A DNA stretch of 64,000 bases from Vanessa cardui (GCF_905220365.1 NC_061126.1:6634001-6698000), one strand, 5' to 3'. Counted from the stretch's first letter, positions 49,269 through 63,659 are shown. The notes: generated by a model from the sequence alone, not told the origin. Numbers and translations: made by a program.

Positions 49269-52025
49269 TCATCGACAGATTAAGCTCTCTTCTCTTGCAG
49301 CGCAAACGCCGTGGGGCGGCGCCAGGAACAGCTTCCCATTAGCGCAAGCACATAATTGATAAATGTTCTGATGATGGGGGTCGTGGCTGTGTGACCCTGA
49401 AGGTGGCAACGGTAACGCTGATTTTAATTTCGGCATGTATATATTTGGAGCATCTAATCGAATCTGTAATAAATAACAAATAATTAAATACATTACATGA
49501 TTTCAATGTTGGCCAAAATAAATGATCTCATTAAACTTTGAGTTACATTTATAACGGAAAATCAAACTGACCTACTATACTGACCCAGAGTTCAAAATTC
49601 AGAACAGAGCAATAAAAAATATTTATGTATACTACTGAGTAACTTATAATCGCGTATATCTAGATGGGTTTGCACAAAGTCCTGGTATATTCGTATTCCA
49701 CATGTCTGTCCCGGTTTCGAAACGGCTGATAAACGCAAAAATTAACTCAGGAGTATAAGCTGCCTAATCTCTTGTTAAATGTAATATGAGTTGCTAAAAG
49801 CATTCCCAAGTATTTGATTTAACTTATTATGTCACTCAGCAGACCGGTTAAATTCTATTTCGAAATGTCAAATGTTATTTTAAGTTTCTGGAAGGTTATA
49901 CCACTAAGATTTATATTACAAATAATTCAAAAGATTTTTCAAGTGATTGATGCTTGTTAGTTAATTAATTAATAAATAATATTGATTGCTTTCGTAAATG
50001 TACTTATATTGACATCATTAAAACTTATTGTGTATGTTAAAATATATTTAAATTATTACTACATTTAATGTTTATGGCACAAACAATCGGATTGTTAATA
50101 TTTTAAAACGTAATTTTATATACCGACGGCAATAACCCGTATAAATTATTGTAATATATTTTTCATACATTGTCACGTTCTCCTTACAGTTCAATATATT
50201 TTTACATTATTAATATGTCTAAAGGAGAGATAAAAGACATCTCGGGTTCTGATATAAAATGCTTTGATGGATAGCATACATTATTCAGCAACATGAAGCA
50301 ATAAAACATAGTTCGGTTCGTGTAATGCGCGGGGTATCCCTGAGTCAGCTTACCGAACCAGCGATGGAACGCAGGCGGAAGGTGGATAGACAGCTGGCGC
50401 TGATGTCACCAGCGCGTGACTCGAGCGCTATGCTTTGCGCTGCATGCATTTCCAGCGATCGGGTGGGTGATTCCAACCTGTCAAGCATAACAGGCTTATA
50501 TATAAAAGATTTATGCCCGGTAACTATATTATAAAAAAAACCTATTCTTTTTACTTACAGCTAATTAAACTTTCCATGAAAAGTCTCTATAAAATAACGT
50601 TTCGTGAGTTCCAAAGTCTTAAAAATTTATAGGAACGACACTTTAGAGTGTCATTTTTTGTAACGTCAATGATATTAAACAATACTTACATTAATTGCTT
50701 AGCTGGTGGTGCCTTAACAAGTGGTGACTGTACAGCTGAATTGAAAGTAACCCCTGCCGGACTTGCTACGACGAGGTTTTCTGCTCCGATTGACACTGCG
50801 TCATGCCCCGCACCTAATAATAAAGTGCCACGGGAATCCCGTACTTCCAAACGGGCCACGTTGACTTCTAAGCGGTCGTGACCTAAAGTACAAATACAAT
50901 TCAAATAATAACTAAACGAAATCCCATACAATACAATACAAGGTACACCCTTATACTCAGCTCAACGAAAAATTAAAAAGAAATTCGGTTCACAAACAAA
51001 AAATCATGTATATGTATACAAAAAGTGTTTGTTTGTGTGTTGGGGAAATGCTGCTAGCCATTCTTGCCACTATTCGTCAAGATTTATACAGTAACTAGTT
51101 TTGGTTCATATGTGTATATATTTAAGAATTAAATGTTATTAATTCTTATGTTCAAAAGTGTTTAATGAATATACTCAAGATTAGTAAACACGGGTCGAAA
51201 AGTCTTACCTAAAAATAATCTGCTTTGAATCATCCCGAGTGCATCTCGCGTTGACACCGTAAAGTTTCTAGATGATTCGATTGAAATAGGTTGTCCTCGT
51301 CGGGATTTGACGCTAGATGCAAACAGCGAGTCCAATACAAGAGCCTGTCCTAATAACTGCAAGCCGCCCGGCACGATACGAAGTTGTCCCATCCCTTCCT
51401 GTATGAAAGTAAAATTCAAACCTCTTTTCCTCATCGAATTACATCCCACATGTTCCTGTAGCTTTGATATACATTTTACTTAAAACTAAAAGTCTAGAAA
51501 CTTAACTTGCGTAACTTGCTTAACTTTGCAAGCATAAGTTTGTTCTAGAAAAATAAATTATTTTATAGTGTAATGTAAAGAAATTTTACGTCTAACGTGT
51601 ACACGTTATGTAGAATGTTTGTATACACGTAAGATCGACGCTAATCATGACCAGTGACCGATGATCTAAGTGACATGTTTATTCGATATTCTCCAGAATT
51701 TTTCAATCCAAATTATAAACAATGAACATAAAAGTATATTGCAAAATATAACATAACGTAGTGACTTATTCTGAATGTAGATATAAAAGTTCGATTTACC
51801 GAATTGAAATCCAATACTTTCAAAACCCAGAGCGTCAACGCGAGATTGATAATCAACATAAGCATGAGCGCCATGACAAGAATGTAGAGACATTTCTTTC
51901 GCCAGCCGTAAATGCCAACTTTGAATTGGCTATTATAACTGTTCCTGATCGAGTCCGCCTTTGTATCTCGACCCGCATTGTTGTTGAGGATCGGTTCTGG
52001 GGTGATCTTGTCGGCGTAAGGGATC
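49269..52025 (-). CDS. Scgdelta: Delta/gamma-type sarcoglycan, five 3' exons (N-terminal exon not found)
   Basis: Sarcoglycans are single-pass type II membrane proteins of the dystrophin-associated complex that stabilise the muscle plasma membrane. Minus-strand exons: 52025-51800, 51398-51209, 50882-50690, 50477-50354 and 49463-49269 (TGA), with GT-AG borders and agreeing phases, about 308 residues. The first listed exon has KVGIYGWRKKCLY, a hallmark of the delta/gamma family, followed by one membrane helix (ILVMALMLMLIINLALTLWV). Next come EGMGQLRIVPGGLQL, SSRNFTV (glycosylation site), LESPTRSLEM (the family's LESPTRSL), IRLDAPNIYMPKL and the terminal cysteine cluster CACANGKLFL...C...C with four cysteines, as in vertebrate homologues. 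A His/Pro-rich insert precedes the cluster. The exon at 52025 starts one base into a codon's last position, so at least one upstream coding exon is missing from my reading. Confidence 0.92.
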
Positions 52026-52796
52026 CTGGAAGAAAAATATTGCTTTAAAAATCACGACATTTCATTACTTTCCGTCGGGATAATGGTCTACATTTCAATT
52101 TTAAAGTTGGGTGAGATTTAAGATTTCGCTTGAAAATAGATTGTATTATGTGAATAATTTTATAAAGATTTCGGTATAAAACCTTTCAAAATATTAATTA
52201 AATTCAATTAAACATTAATCATTGTAAACTTACGCCCAGTAGATTCCGTACGCAATCAAACCTAACCAACTATCACATAACCCTAATTAATAAATTGTCG
52301 TAGCGCATGTCCTGTTTGTTTGTATTATGTGGCATATTCTCTACTAATTACTTAAAGGGTATAAGTAGAAAAATATGAATTATCAATAAAGCCTGTTGCG
52401 TAAAATTTATTCATACATTTAATTTTTCTGTTGACAAGTATCAAGTTGTGTAATAATTATATCATATACTTGGCCTTAAATAATATAAAAAACATAAAAT
52501 TAATACAACTAGCAATAGCACAAGAAAATAACATCTTCATAACTATAATGCAATCATAAAAGCTAAAAAGCCGTAAACGTCGGAATTAAATTAAATAAAC
52601 CACAACCAAGACCAATAACTTTATTAAACTTGATTTATACTCGTGTTTTAATACTACTTTAATACTGAATACTTATTTGATCGGAATACAATCATTTTGT
52701 CGGTAAATAGCTAACAACGAAAAAGTAATCAAACATTTATATATATACATATAATACTCGATGGATTTAATTATTTCAAAATAATACTTTATATAA

Positions 52797-53003
52797 TACC
52801 AACCGTCGCCCGCGGCTTCGCTCGCGTTTAAGGGTGTTTTGGTTGTTATCAGGCAAAAAAGTAACATATATCCTTTACTTGGAGTACAGTACAAGTTACT
52901 TCATACCAAATTACATCAAAGTCCGTTCAGCAGTTTGGTCGTGAAAGAACGACAAGCAGACAGACAGAGTTAGCTTCACATTTGTAATATTAATATAGAT
53001 GGA
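52797..53003 (+). repeat. Interspersed repeat with CGCCCGCGGCTTCGCTCGCG start
   Basis: Runs from CCGTCGCCCGCGGCTTCGC through CATCAAAGTCCGTTCAGC and GACAGACAGAGTTA to AATATTAATATAGATGG. This series is very common in butterfly and moth genomes (known to me from general familiarity). It is non-coding. Whether it is a LINE tail or a Helitron-type piece I cannot say. Confidence 0.65.
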
Positions 53004-53149
53004 CTGTTATCTGCATACTGTTTGTAAATAATAAATAAATGTGAAATGTTTTGTATCACTTTAAGCTATTCATGTTCAAGCATTTAATAATTGGTTTAAA
53101 CAAATTCGATACAGCTCTAAATATGCTTGACACAAGGGAATTTCTCGCT

Positions 53150-53245
53150 CCGTAGTCGAGATCTTTCGCTCGAACGTTGTTTGAAACACATTTCACTTGC
53201 ATAAATCATAACTTTATTTCCTCTAGCCCTACTGATCGCAGCAAA
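53150..53245 (+). promoter_or_regulatory. Copy 2 of a duplicated non-coding element
   Basis: Positions 53200-53224 are identical over 25 bases to 45875-45899. GTCGAGA, GAACGTTG and TTTCACT are also shared to the left. It lies 1.2 kb upstream of the first identified sarcoglycan exon. Confidence 0.4.
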
Positions 53246-53442
53246 TCCGGCTTTATGTCGCACACAAGTGTCCTACATATATCTTACAAGAACATTATTT
53301 CAATAACATTATACTACTAAAGCGTTCCTTATTTCAAATTAATTTCACATTCTTACTCACAAAAGTGAAACAAAATTATTTTGTTATGGACGTTCCATAT
53401 CATTATATATAGTTAATAAAAGTATCTGCGACTGCGTTTGTC

Positions 53443-53749
53443 TACAACAACAAACAACAACAACAGCCTGTAAATTCCCACTGCTGGGCCAAAGGCCTCC
53501 TCCTCTTTGATGAGAAGGTTTGGAACATATTCCACCACGCTGTTCCAATGCGGGTTGGTGAAATACACATGTGGCAGAACTTCTATGAAGTTTGTGACAT
53601 GCAGGTTTCCTCACGATGTTTTCCTTCACCGCCAAGCTCGAGATGAATTATAAAGACAAATTAAGCACATGAATCAGCGGTGCTTGCATGGGTTTGAACC
53701 CGCAATCATCGGTTAAGATGCACGCGTTCTAACCACTGGGCCATCGCGT
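53443..53749 (-). mobile_element. tRNA-derived SINE, minus orientation
   Basis: Read on the minus strand: GATGGCCCAGTGGTTAGAAC (A box), GCGGGTTCAAACCC (B box), a body with GTGCTTAATTTGTC, CACATGTGTATTTCACCAAC, GAATATGTTCCAAACC and GGCCTTTGGCCCAGCAG, then a CAGGCTGTTGTTGTTG tail. It is about 300 bases long and near-identical to the copy at 56329-56637. The overlapping open frame is not a gene. Confidence 0.85.
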
Positions 53750-56328
53750 TTGTCTGTCTAAACGTAATAAGTTCCAAAACTGTCGAATGGTGTTTTAATA
53801 CGTTTTCACTAATGGTCGATGTGATTTATAAGTAAGGTTGTTCTTTATAATTCATTAAAGCTTTTTTATGAATTCGCTGAAATAGGTCCTTAATTGTTGA
53901 ATATGTCGAAAAAAATAATGGCGATTGGTAAACCAATATTTTGTGTATAATGATTATATAATGGTTTATGTGTATTATCATTTAAACCCTTTATCTTCCC
54001 AAATTCTACCCGCGCGAAGTCAGGACGGGTAGTAAGTGAGAATATAAAACAATAGCATATAACAAATGTACTACTCGACACAGCGTTACAAATGTGTATA
54101 ACAAAAAGGATATCAAAGTGTAGTTAACTTCGTCCTTAGAATGGGTGACATTAGTAGCTAATTTACAAGTTTTATACACAGGTAAACTTGCTAATGTGGT
54201 TCCGTTCAATAAAATACGACTAAAAATTGTAGTCTCCGCATCAGTCCGGCCGTGTTTAATATATGCTAGTCACGCGATGTATTTTATATTTAAATGACTA
54301 ATGCTACCTTAAAAATCCATGTAAATATATACTTCGAATAGATAACACGACGAATTGATTTACGTTCGCAAATATTACTGAGAATGTTACTATAATATTC
54401 CTAAATATAAAAACAATAAATATTTTATATTTGTTATTACAAAATGTTCGTTTTAAAACTAAAGTTAAATCATTCATTATACAATAAACGGCATAAATGA
54501 TTGCAGCTTAAAACATATAAAATCTTTTAAAATAAACCTGGATGAGGTGAATGCAGAATCATATTTCGAATTTATTTTTGTATGGCGTGCCGGGGCAGTG
54601 CAGCCGAGCGCGCATTCCCGTGCGTATTATTGGCATTAAAACACGATGTTTTTACTTCCGAAGCGAATGTAATGCACTTTCATATTCATGGATTGACTTT
54701 ATGGTCCTGGTAAATCAAAATTTTAACGTCTCTTTTATATAAAACCTTTATGAGTTTATTAAACAGTTGACTTGCCTGTCTTAAGATAAAGTATTTTTAT
54801 AACGTAAATTATGAAAAATATTTTGCGTAGTAAATGGTGTGTAAATATTTCCATTCGGTTTTGAAAATATACTGTTTTATAATTTCGTTTAAGATTTACG
54901 TTTCTAAAAAAAAAATCGATCCTTTTTTATCGAAACCGCTTTTCATTTAAAAAAAAAAACATTTCGGTGAATTTATTTGTCAACGAAAACAAATATCATA
55001 TTCTACCGATAAAGATAAAGAAAGGTACAAATATTATTCGAAGCTCGAATGGAGGACTACATCATATCAATATATGAGCTTTATCAAAAGGTACGTCGTG
55101 AGAGATGCACAAAGAGCTACGAAGTATTTCTAAAACTGGCCACCAGCAACGAGCAGGGTCATAAATTTACTAGGATTTAAACACGACAGGAGCATTGCAC
55201 GCTGAAAAATTCTAACTCGCGCTCTTTCCGCAAGATGTAGGATATGTTGTCCCCATCGCTTGCATATCAAGTAGGTTAACTTTGATATACGTACGTACAC
55301 GGGATTACATATATTTAGTCTTATCACTGCTTACTTCTCATTACTTAACAATGAATATTTTATCGCCAAACTTGTATTAATATTTGAACAATATTACTGC
55401 ATTGAGATTAAGAACTTCACAAGTTTCTTTATTTACTTATTAATGTAATCTGTTTTAAATTTTTGCTTGGTTTCTCTTAAGAATGCAAACATTTCATCAA
55501 GTTGTCGGAGCGAATGTTTCAGCCGGCTTTTCCTTAATCCTAATACAATAAGAAAGGCTTGGTGCCGAATTGTTCGTACTCGTACGTCTATACTTAACCC
55601 TCTTCCTCAATTCCCTCCGATTTATGTTACAAGCAATGTTTGTTGTTCAAAATGATGCGTATTTGTGCTCGTTGTGAAATATCACTGCAATGAGTGCGTC
55701 TCATTATTTAATAAATTATACTAAGACACTATTTGCTGGCACAATTACAAATTAAATCTTGTCAAAGATAATTTTTTTGTGTATACGTTATAAAATCAAT
55801 ATTTGTTATTAAATATTAATTATTAACATAAGATTAGTAAATAAAATGTAAGTACTTAATCGTATCAATTAAATATCACAACAAAACTACAAATAGGTCA
55901 ATATTTTCAGTATTTTAGATACATTTATTTTTACAAGAAAAATAAGTAACGACACTCAGCGAGCGGCTGCACTTTATCTCCGGGTCCAGTCTCCCAACAC
56001 GTTTGGTGGGTTTAGGTGGCATTAGAAACCAATTACAACAATAATATCGCTTACTTACAAGTAGCTCGCCTTTCCAATTTAACCAATAAACGTACTTTAG
56101 CTATTATATGAAACACTTTTAACCTCAAATTAAAATATATCATTTAAATCGTAGCTTAATCACGTGGTATTCTATTTTGTAATATAATAAAAATAACAGC
56201 GTTTTACTTTGTATTTAGAAAATACCTTCTATATAAGTAAGTTTTGTAAGTCTTCAATAATTGTATTTCAAATTTATGACAAGTAATTATCTAATAAGTT
56301 TATATGACATAAACTATTACATATGAGA

Positions 56329-56637
56329 GTAGAGATGGCCCAGTGGTTTAGAACGCGTTCATCTTAAACGATGATTGCGGGTTCAAACCCAGGCAAGCAC
56401 CGCTGATTCATGTGCTTAATTTGTCTTTATAATTCATCTTGTGCTCAGCGGTGAAGGAAAACATCGCGAGGAAACCTGCGTGTGACAAATTTCATAGAAA
56501 TTCTGCCACATGTGTATTCCACCAATCCGCATTGGAACAGCGTGGTGGAATATGTTCCAAACCTTCTCCTCAAAAGGAGAAGAGGCCTTTGGCCCAGCGG
56601 TGGGAATTTACAGGCTGTTGTTGTTGTTGTTGTTATA
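56329..56637 (+). mobile_element. tRNA-derived SINE, plus orientation
   Basis: Same element as at 53443-53749, in the opposite orientation. It starts GAGATGGCCCAGTGG, with the B box GGGTTCAAACC at 56379-56389 and a (TTG)n tail after CAGGCTG. The 82-codon open frame at 56439 falls inside it and is spurious. Confidence 0.85.
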
Positions 56638-57087
56638 TGACATGTGCAATATACTTCGGTATTATATACAAATTAAGTAGAAACTAAAATTTGCATTTAA
56701 TATATTCTTAGTAAGAAATCTTAATAGGTTCTTATAAAACATAAGACCTTATTTTCCTAAACCACCTAAAGAAACATTTTCATAGCAAATAGCACAAGGT
56801 TTCAAGTCATTGTTTGAAGAAAACTTTGTATAAAGGCTACTGCGCTTATTAGCCTACATTGTACAAAGACCTACATTAAAACCTAACAGATATTATAAAC
56901 CTATACCGCACTCAAACGAGTTATACATAGTATACGAGTACCATTCAAAAGAAAATAAATGTCGTATTCTTGTATTACTTTATACGTACTTTGGAATGCT
57001 AGAAAACAAGATGACATTAATAAATACATAATGGAGATAAAATGTATAAATGGGGTGGGATCTAATAAATTTTCCGCGCGGAAGCGT

Positions 57088-57150
57088 AAACGATGTACGT
57101 AGTAGCACGTAGCATCGCAGCGACGTAGCTCGTAGCCCGTAGCCCGTAAC
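57088..57150. repeat. Short imperfect array of CGTAGC-like units
   Basis: Phrases ACGTAGTAGC, ACGTAGCATCGC, ACGTAGCTCGTAGC, CCGTAGC and CCGTAAC follow each other with spacings of 7-10 bases. It is CpG-rich compared with its surroundings. Confidence 0.5.
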
Positions 57151-60100
57151 GTCCTAGAGGGAGGCGCGTGCCACAAATGAGGCATATTAATCATCTCCAT
57201 CACAGCGACTGACTTCGTAGCTTCCCAGATATGCTTTAATAGGACCTGTTCCTTTTACGAAAATATTATTTGTAGAGGCCTTTGCTTTAGGAGATTTAGA
57301 ACTTATCGTAAAAAAAAAACAAACTGGAAAATAACAGGATTTTTTTACTTACTTATATTCAATAAAGATGATAAAAATTCTATTGTTGCTCTTACATAAC
57401 GCTTCACGCAACTTAATTATAATTTGTAGCTAAACAACCCTACATCGCTGCTCGCCGCTGTCACGCTTTAGTACTTTGCATTGCGTGAAATTACTGACGT
57501 TTTATATGAAAACCGAGGTAGAATAGTTGAATACTGACTGTGTGTGCTAATTGAGCGTTTCACCGCCCGCCGGAATGCGCGGCCGCTGCACATTCGTTAG
57601 CAATATTCCACTAACGAACCAAACTAATAGCCATTAAGTTGAATAACGTAGCACTTTGCACTGTGAATACCATACAAGTGACACATGATGCCTGATCTCT
57701 ACAACTTATTAATTTCGTCTCGTTAGTAAAAATCAATAACATAAGTATAAAGCATCGGTCACACTTTTGCGATAGTAAATATTTCAATGATACATCCGAT
57801 TATGCAAATCTTAGAGTTTTGTAAGTTTATATCGCAGGAATATTTATGACATGATTTAGTGTAAATAATAAGAATTCTGAAACAATTGCATGCCGATTTA
57901 ATATTAGCATGCAGAATACAACGCAGTGCCGTTATGGATGCCGTAAATCATGTGCATTGAAATCTTCTTCCTTCGTGTCGACAACTATCGTCGAAACCGA
58001 GGATTTGAGCGGATACAATGTATAGCCAGTTAAAATCGCTATATTACTTATGTCGGCTACTGATAGACACTTGCGTACGTTTTACTAATACATCTTTGAA
58101 AAATTACTATTTTACCAATCGCTATCATACAAACAAAAGGGTAAAATGGATATGGAGGGGATTATTACTTTATATTCATGTTTTAGAACCATAGTTTTGT
58201 CTTTCTTTAGTAGTAGTATGATACTAAACATTTAGTTTGATCAACCAATTAGGTTCAATTTCAAGATGAAAAAGCGTTAAATAAATATTTAAAAACCTTG
58301 GCATTAGCATATTATGTAATTTTATTTACATATATGTTGAAAGTTTATATGATTTTGTGATAAAATGTGTATATCGTTGATGCACTAATTACTCCTGTTA
58401 CTCAACTAAATAATGTCAGTTTCTCTTTTGAGAGTCTTTCGACAACAAAACCTCAGAAAGCGTTTAAAATATATCTGTTACCAAATTTAAAGTAAATGGA
58501 AATGAACGCTTGCATGCAAAAGTATTATATAATTGTTGAGTTCGTGTATAAAAATAAAACCGTGGAAAGTAAACGAGCGCCTCGTATTTCTTAATTATAT
58601 TGAATACTTGAAAAAAAAATTGGAAAAAAATATTGATCCTTCTCAATTCAGCATTTTTGACCAAAAGGTATTTTTTTTGACTATCATAAGTATATGCATT
58701 TATATAGCATGAAAGTTTTGACTTGATTTTATTTTACTTAGCCTTACAATTAAATCTCATCTACTTATCAGCTTCAGTAATGATCTAATCTATTTGTATT
58801 ATTAATATAATATAGGTCATCAGTAACACCTCTCACAGATTCCATTATATGCCCTGAAGTGAGACTTTTTTTTCAAGAACTGTAACTGAAATAATTGTAG
58901 CACTGTCTTTACAAAGTACAAAATAATTGCTGGAACTGTCCACGATTATAGCCTGTGGCTTAAAAGAATGATTTAACAGATAAATATATTATCCCAGTTA
59001 GATGTAACCAAATGTGAATAAATAATAAAAACTGTTTATGGCATTCCAACCATTGAAATTGATTTCATTTATTAAAATGTGAATTTAAAATATATCTATA
59101 TATCTAGCTGATATTAAAAAAAACAAACACTTGGAAACTTTATATCTAATCAAAAAAACATAGCAACTGAGGAAAAATACTAATTAAATAGTTTTATTCT
59201 ACGTTGAATCTTTAATAATCAATAACAACTTCCAAAATCAACAAATAAATAATAATGATAAGAGGTTTTTGTTTTTATTCTTACGCACAATTTTCTACGT
59301 ACAATGAGTAGTATATTGTAATAAACATATGAAATCAAAAATGATTTGTAATATTTGTAGTGAGGCGAAAAGAACTTCTGCGATCACAATAAGCATTGAC
59401 TCATTCGAACGAACTTCTCACGAGTATTTATATTTTGTACTATAACGATGTTTTTATTTTATCTAAAACAAATTGTCTGTAAGTTTTTGCGATAACCATA
59501 AATTACACTATACATTACAAGAACAACCCACCGAGGCTTCGTCAGCAGAGATTTATGACTTACAAATATATGATTAATATGTATAGAAGATATAGAAAGT
59601 TGTTAGTTTCGTTTCGTTCTTTTAATGAATATTGAATAAATATTAAATTTTACCTATTTGATAATTGACACAGTCGGTGCTTTATAAATACTTGATAGGA
59701 AAATATTTGGATGAAAATAATCGTACAAATATAATAATCTACTTAAACAGGAAAACAAATATCACGTGCTATTCATCAATAAACGTATTCTACACATGTA
59801 ATATATTGGAAAAAATAGTGTGTCTGCACAGTGCAAATTGACTGATGATAAGTGGATACGTGAATAGGGATAGGTAAATATAAATGGGTGGATAGATAAA
59901 CAGACATACCCAGGTATGTATGTGGACTCGCTGATTATTGAATAATCAATACATTACTGATATTAGCAACAGATGTGTCATATCAAAAATTGACTATTGA
60001 AGATGTTTTTGATAAGTATATCTATAATAATGAGTGTAAGAAAGGGTTGTACAAATTTTTAGTACGAGTCAGTCAATAGTCATGACGTCATTTTCAAAAA

Positions 60101-60353
60101 TAAAGTCAGTGAGACCCAGTTAACGAGTAGAGTGCACGTGGCCGCGTTTGGTACGTGAGAGCACGCATCGCATTCACGTGCTCTCCAACTTATATAATCT
60201 CATCAGGACTATATTATGAATACGAAAACAGTATGTCAGTGTATTATTTCTCATTTATTCAATATAGAAGCATTATTCTTATACATTGTTATGGTTAAAA
60301 TAAAAAACTATCAAAATTAGTTCGAAAATAGAAATATTTTATCTGTATGGTAA

Positions 60354-60520
60354 GGTTTTGTGCACGCTCGGTGGGTAGGTCACCAACCACTCAATCGTGA
60401 ATTCTGGCACAAAGAGCAAAATTAGTATTATTCTACAGCACAATTATATAACATTTTAGTTCCCAAAAGTTAGTAGAGGTGTAAGGAATGATTAATATTC
60501 CTTACAGGCCCAATTGTCAC
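60354..60520 (-). repeat. Nymphalid-type interspersed repeat fragment, minus orientation
   Basis: GCACGCTCGGTGGGTAGGTC, CAACCACTCAATCGTGAATT and AGTATTATTCTACAGCACAA correspond to the reverse complement of the right half of copies A and B. The borders are approximate. Confidence 0.5.
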
Positions 60521-63500
60521 CGGTGTCCAGTACGCCAAGTGCGTCCTGGCACAACGGATTACCCACTACAAAACCAGCATTATCCTCCCCGTCTTTTCAG
60601 CGGACGCTACAGGATCGCTTTCGAATGCTGCTTTGACGATTGCCTGTCCGCCTCCTTATAACGTTAAAAAAACTGATAAGCCTGAGAAGAACCGGTGAAA
60701 AGAGGCGTTTCTTATGTAAAACTTTCCAACAGTTTAGGATTATAAAAATACTCAGAAGGTGATCGTTCATTTTATCTTTGTAAATATATAGTAACTGCCT
60801 TTTTTGCACATTTATTTTACCATTTATTTCCAGACAAGAAAATATACATCACAACTTATACATATTATATATATATTTTTATATATTTATTTCAATTATA
60901 GCATAGAATAGATATAGATATCTTATTTATAATATAATTGTTGGGTACCTTATCATAGATATAGTAAAAAATAAACTTAATTTAAATAATAGGTAGATGC
61001 AAAAAAACATTTCAACAACTATTTGTTTATTTAAGAAAAAATAAAGCCATATTACGAAATCAAATAATAGACAAATTATTTAAGATTTTTGCAGTCAGAT
61101 ATATTATAAAAAGCATTATACTTCTAACTTATTATTTAAAATAAACAAAGATAATAAGTAAATAGCAGTTACAAGAACTAGTATTCAATAAGGACCGAGT
61201 ATTAAGGAAATGTCAGCAACAAGTTTTAAGTGGAGCGAAGTGGTCTATCATGGGCATTAGCTTTGAACACAAATTTATTTAATAGACAATCCGGATAGTC
61301 TGTATTGTCAAGAGTTTAGAATAGAATACCGAGTATCTTCAAAATTTTTGTTCACTTCCATAGTAACCATAAGTCATTTAATCATAAGTTTTATTTATGT
61401 GAATTATTATTTGACTGATTCAACACCGTCAGCAAAATTATAGCTTAATGGATTATGTGTAAATAATATTAGACTCAGTTGCTGGAGATAAGCCACACTT
61501 ACATGTGTTATTAAATTAATGCATTAAAATGTAAACAAAACGAACTATAATAGTATTAATAAATATATGTTCGATATTTGTCTATATATACAAAAATAGA
61601 ATACAAAACTCACTATAAGTATTTCATAAAAAAAAAATATCGTATGATATATAGTATTCATAACACCAAGGGCGTAAAGAACACGTATGTATTTTTAATT
61701 GATAACCTTTATTCATGTTAATAATATTTTTACGCATTTGGAAAATACAATTGTAGGATTCTGATCTTATTATATTTATCATTAATGACAGGCTTTGCGA
61801 ATACATATATTTTTTAATTTGCGTCCCAAAATCAATAGTCATTTATTTTAAACTATACATCCGCGATTGGTTTACTGAAACCTATATAAGTAGTTTAATT
61901 AATTTTATCCAGTTGATTCCGAGAAAATGAGCCGTGACAGGAAACGGACTGACATGACAGTTATCCTATAAGAAGTTTAACATAGAATGTGCAAAGCTTT
62001 ATAAACCATCTCATGGATAAATCATAAATTTTATTAAATTAATAAAAATGTGTAATAAAACTACTCACATAACATTAATTTATGTGACTATATTACTTTG
62101 CCAATCGATACATATATTATTTATCCGCTCATTGTATATTAATTATATCCTTTTACCGCCCAACCATGAATCTAGCTTTCTTCTCCACTCAACGTTCAAA
62201 ATCAACCGCCTTTTGTTTTTCTCGTGTCAGGCAGTACCAGCTCGCCACACCACGCCACGAGAGGAAGTGACGGGAGTCCCACTATACGGTGTCGATAACC
62301 GAATCAATAATCATACTAATAAAAGTTACTTCAATTAAAAAAACGTATTTAAAAATCAAAACCGTACTAAATATTATTATTTCAATTAAAATTACATAAG
62401 TATATTTAAAAAATCATGAAATATTATACAATATTTCCTGTCACTTACATACATAGTTTGTTCCAAAACTAGCTGTTTTTCAGTAACGCGTGACGAAATG
62501 TTATAATCTGTCTATGTACTACTACGTTACTAGTTGTCACATTTTACTATAAACATTCGGAGGAAGAAAAACATGCTTTATTTAATAATAAATGTATACC
62601 ATTTACACTTAATAACATTAACATAGATTGTCATCGTCCATCATATACCATTGAAAGAAACGTTGGGTTTGGAACTTAGAAGCTGAATGGTACACATATT
62701 TGGGACATGATTGCTTTAATTGTTGATGTTGTTTTTTTTTCTCTATTTTTTGTCAGATATTTCTATCTGTGTATAAAAAACAATGTGTCTAGCATAGACA
62801 CGTTAACTGTTAAGGAGTTTCTCAACGGTTGACGAGATTCATATCAAAATAATACGTTATGTTTCAGATTCTTCAGATATGAATTAACATTGCTAGTCAA
62901 AAGCTCGTAAAACGGTCCTCTAACAGATTTTCTAATAAGAATATCTCAATATTAAAAAAATATTTAGTAACTTCATATACTTTCTGTAACAAAAAACAAT
63001 ATATATTAATAATATAAAAACATAAAGTTAAACAAAGATGTCACTTTCCGTCGTTTCAATTCGTATTTATAGTTCCGATGTAAGTTCATAAAATCTTTGA
63101 AACTAAAATCTGAATATCTTTATTCGCTTTTGACATGTATGTATTTATTATTATCGTGGTTGAAGAGAAGTCGCCGTGATTTAGACATCACTCTCAATGG
63201 CTTTTGCATGTTGCATTTCATACGCGGTGCTAGCTCAACTCGGCTAATGCTATATTTTTAACATGATACGTTATAGCCGTCTCGAAAGTCTAACTTGCGA
63301 GCTGAAAATATTGAAAACTTTATAAGTTCTATATTTACTTTTCAAATTAGAGCATTCAAGCTTTTTTTGGAAATTACTAATTTTGATCGGGTATAATTAT
63401 TATCAGCGTCTTCTATACATATAATAAAATTGGAGTGTCGGTTGGTAATATTGAAATAGCCCTTTTTTCTCAATGTATATGTTTTTTAAACCATTTACCA

Positions 63501-63659
63501 TTTAAACCATTTATTTTGCTACACACATACATTACATAGATTATACAGGAAAAAAAAATTAAAGAACACAGTGTAGGTAGTACACTATGGGTTCATCTCA
63601 GTATAAGCTGTGCTAATGCACAGCACTGATTTTCAGATGGCCCCTGACTATTGGGTAAA

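Noticed and set aside
50325..52048. Plus-strand frames over the sarcoglycan exons
   Set aside because: They are antisense shadows of exons whose minus-strand translation matches sarcoglycan.
53690..53749. tRNA-like A and B boxes
   Set aside because: They are the head of a SINE, with no cloverleaf or discriminator end, so not a tRNA gene.
53384..56687. Similar 82-83-codon frames KENI-RKPAC at 53384-53635 and 56439-56687
   Set aside because: Both lie inside SINE copies and are similar only because the SINEs are.
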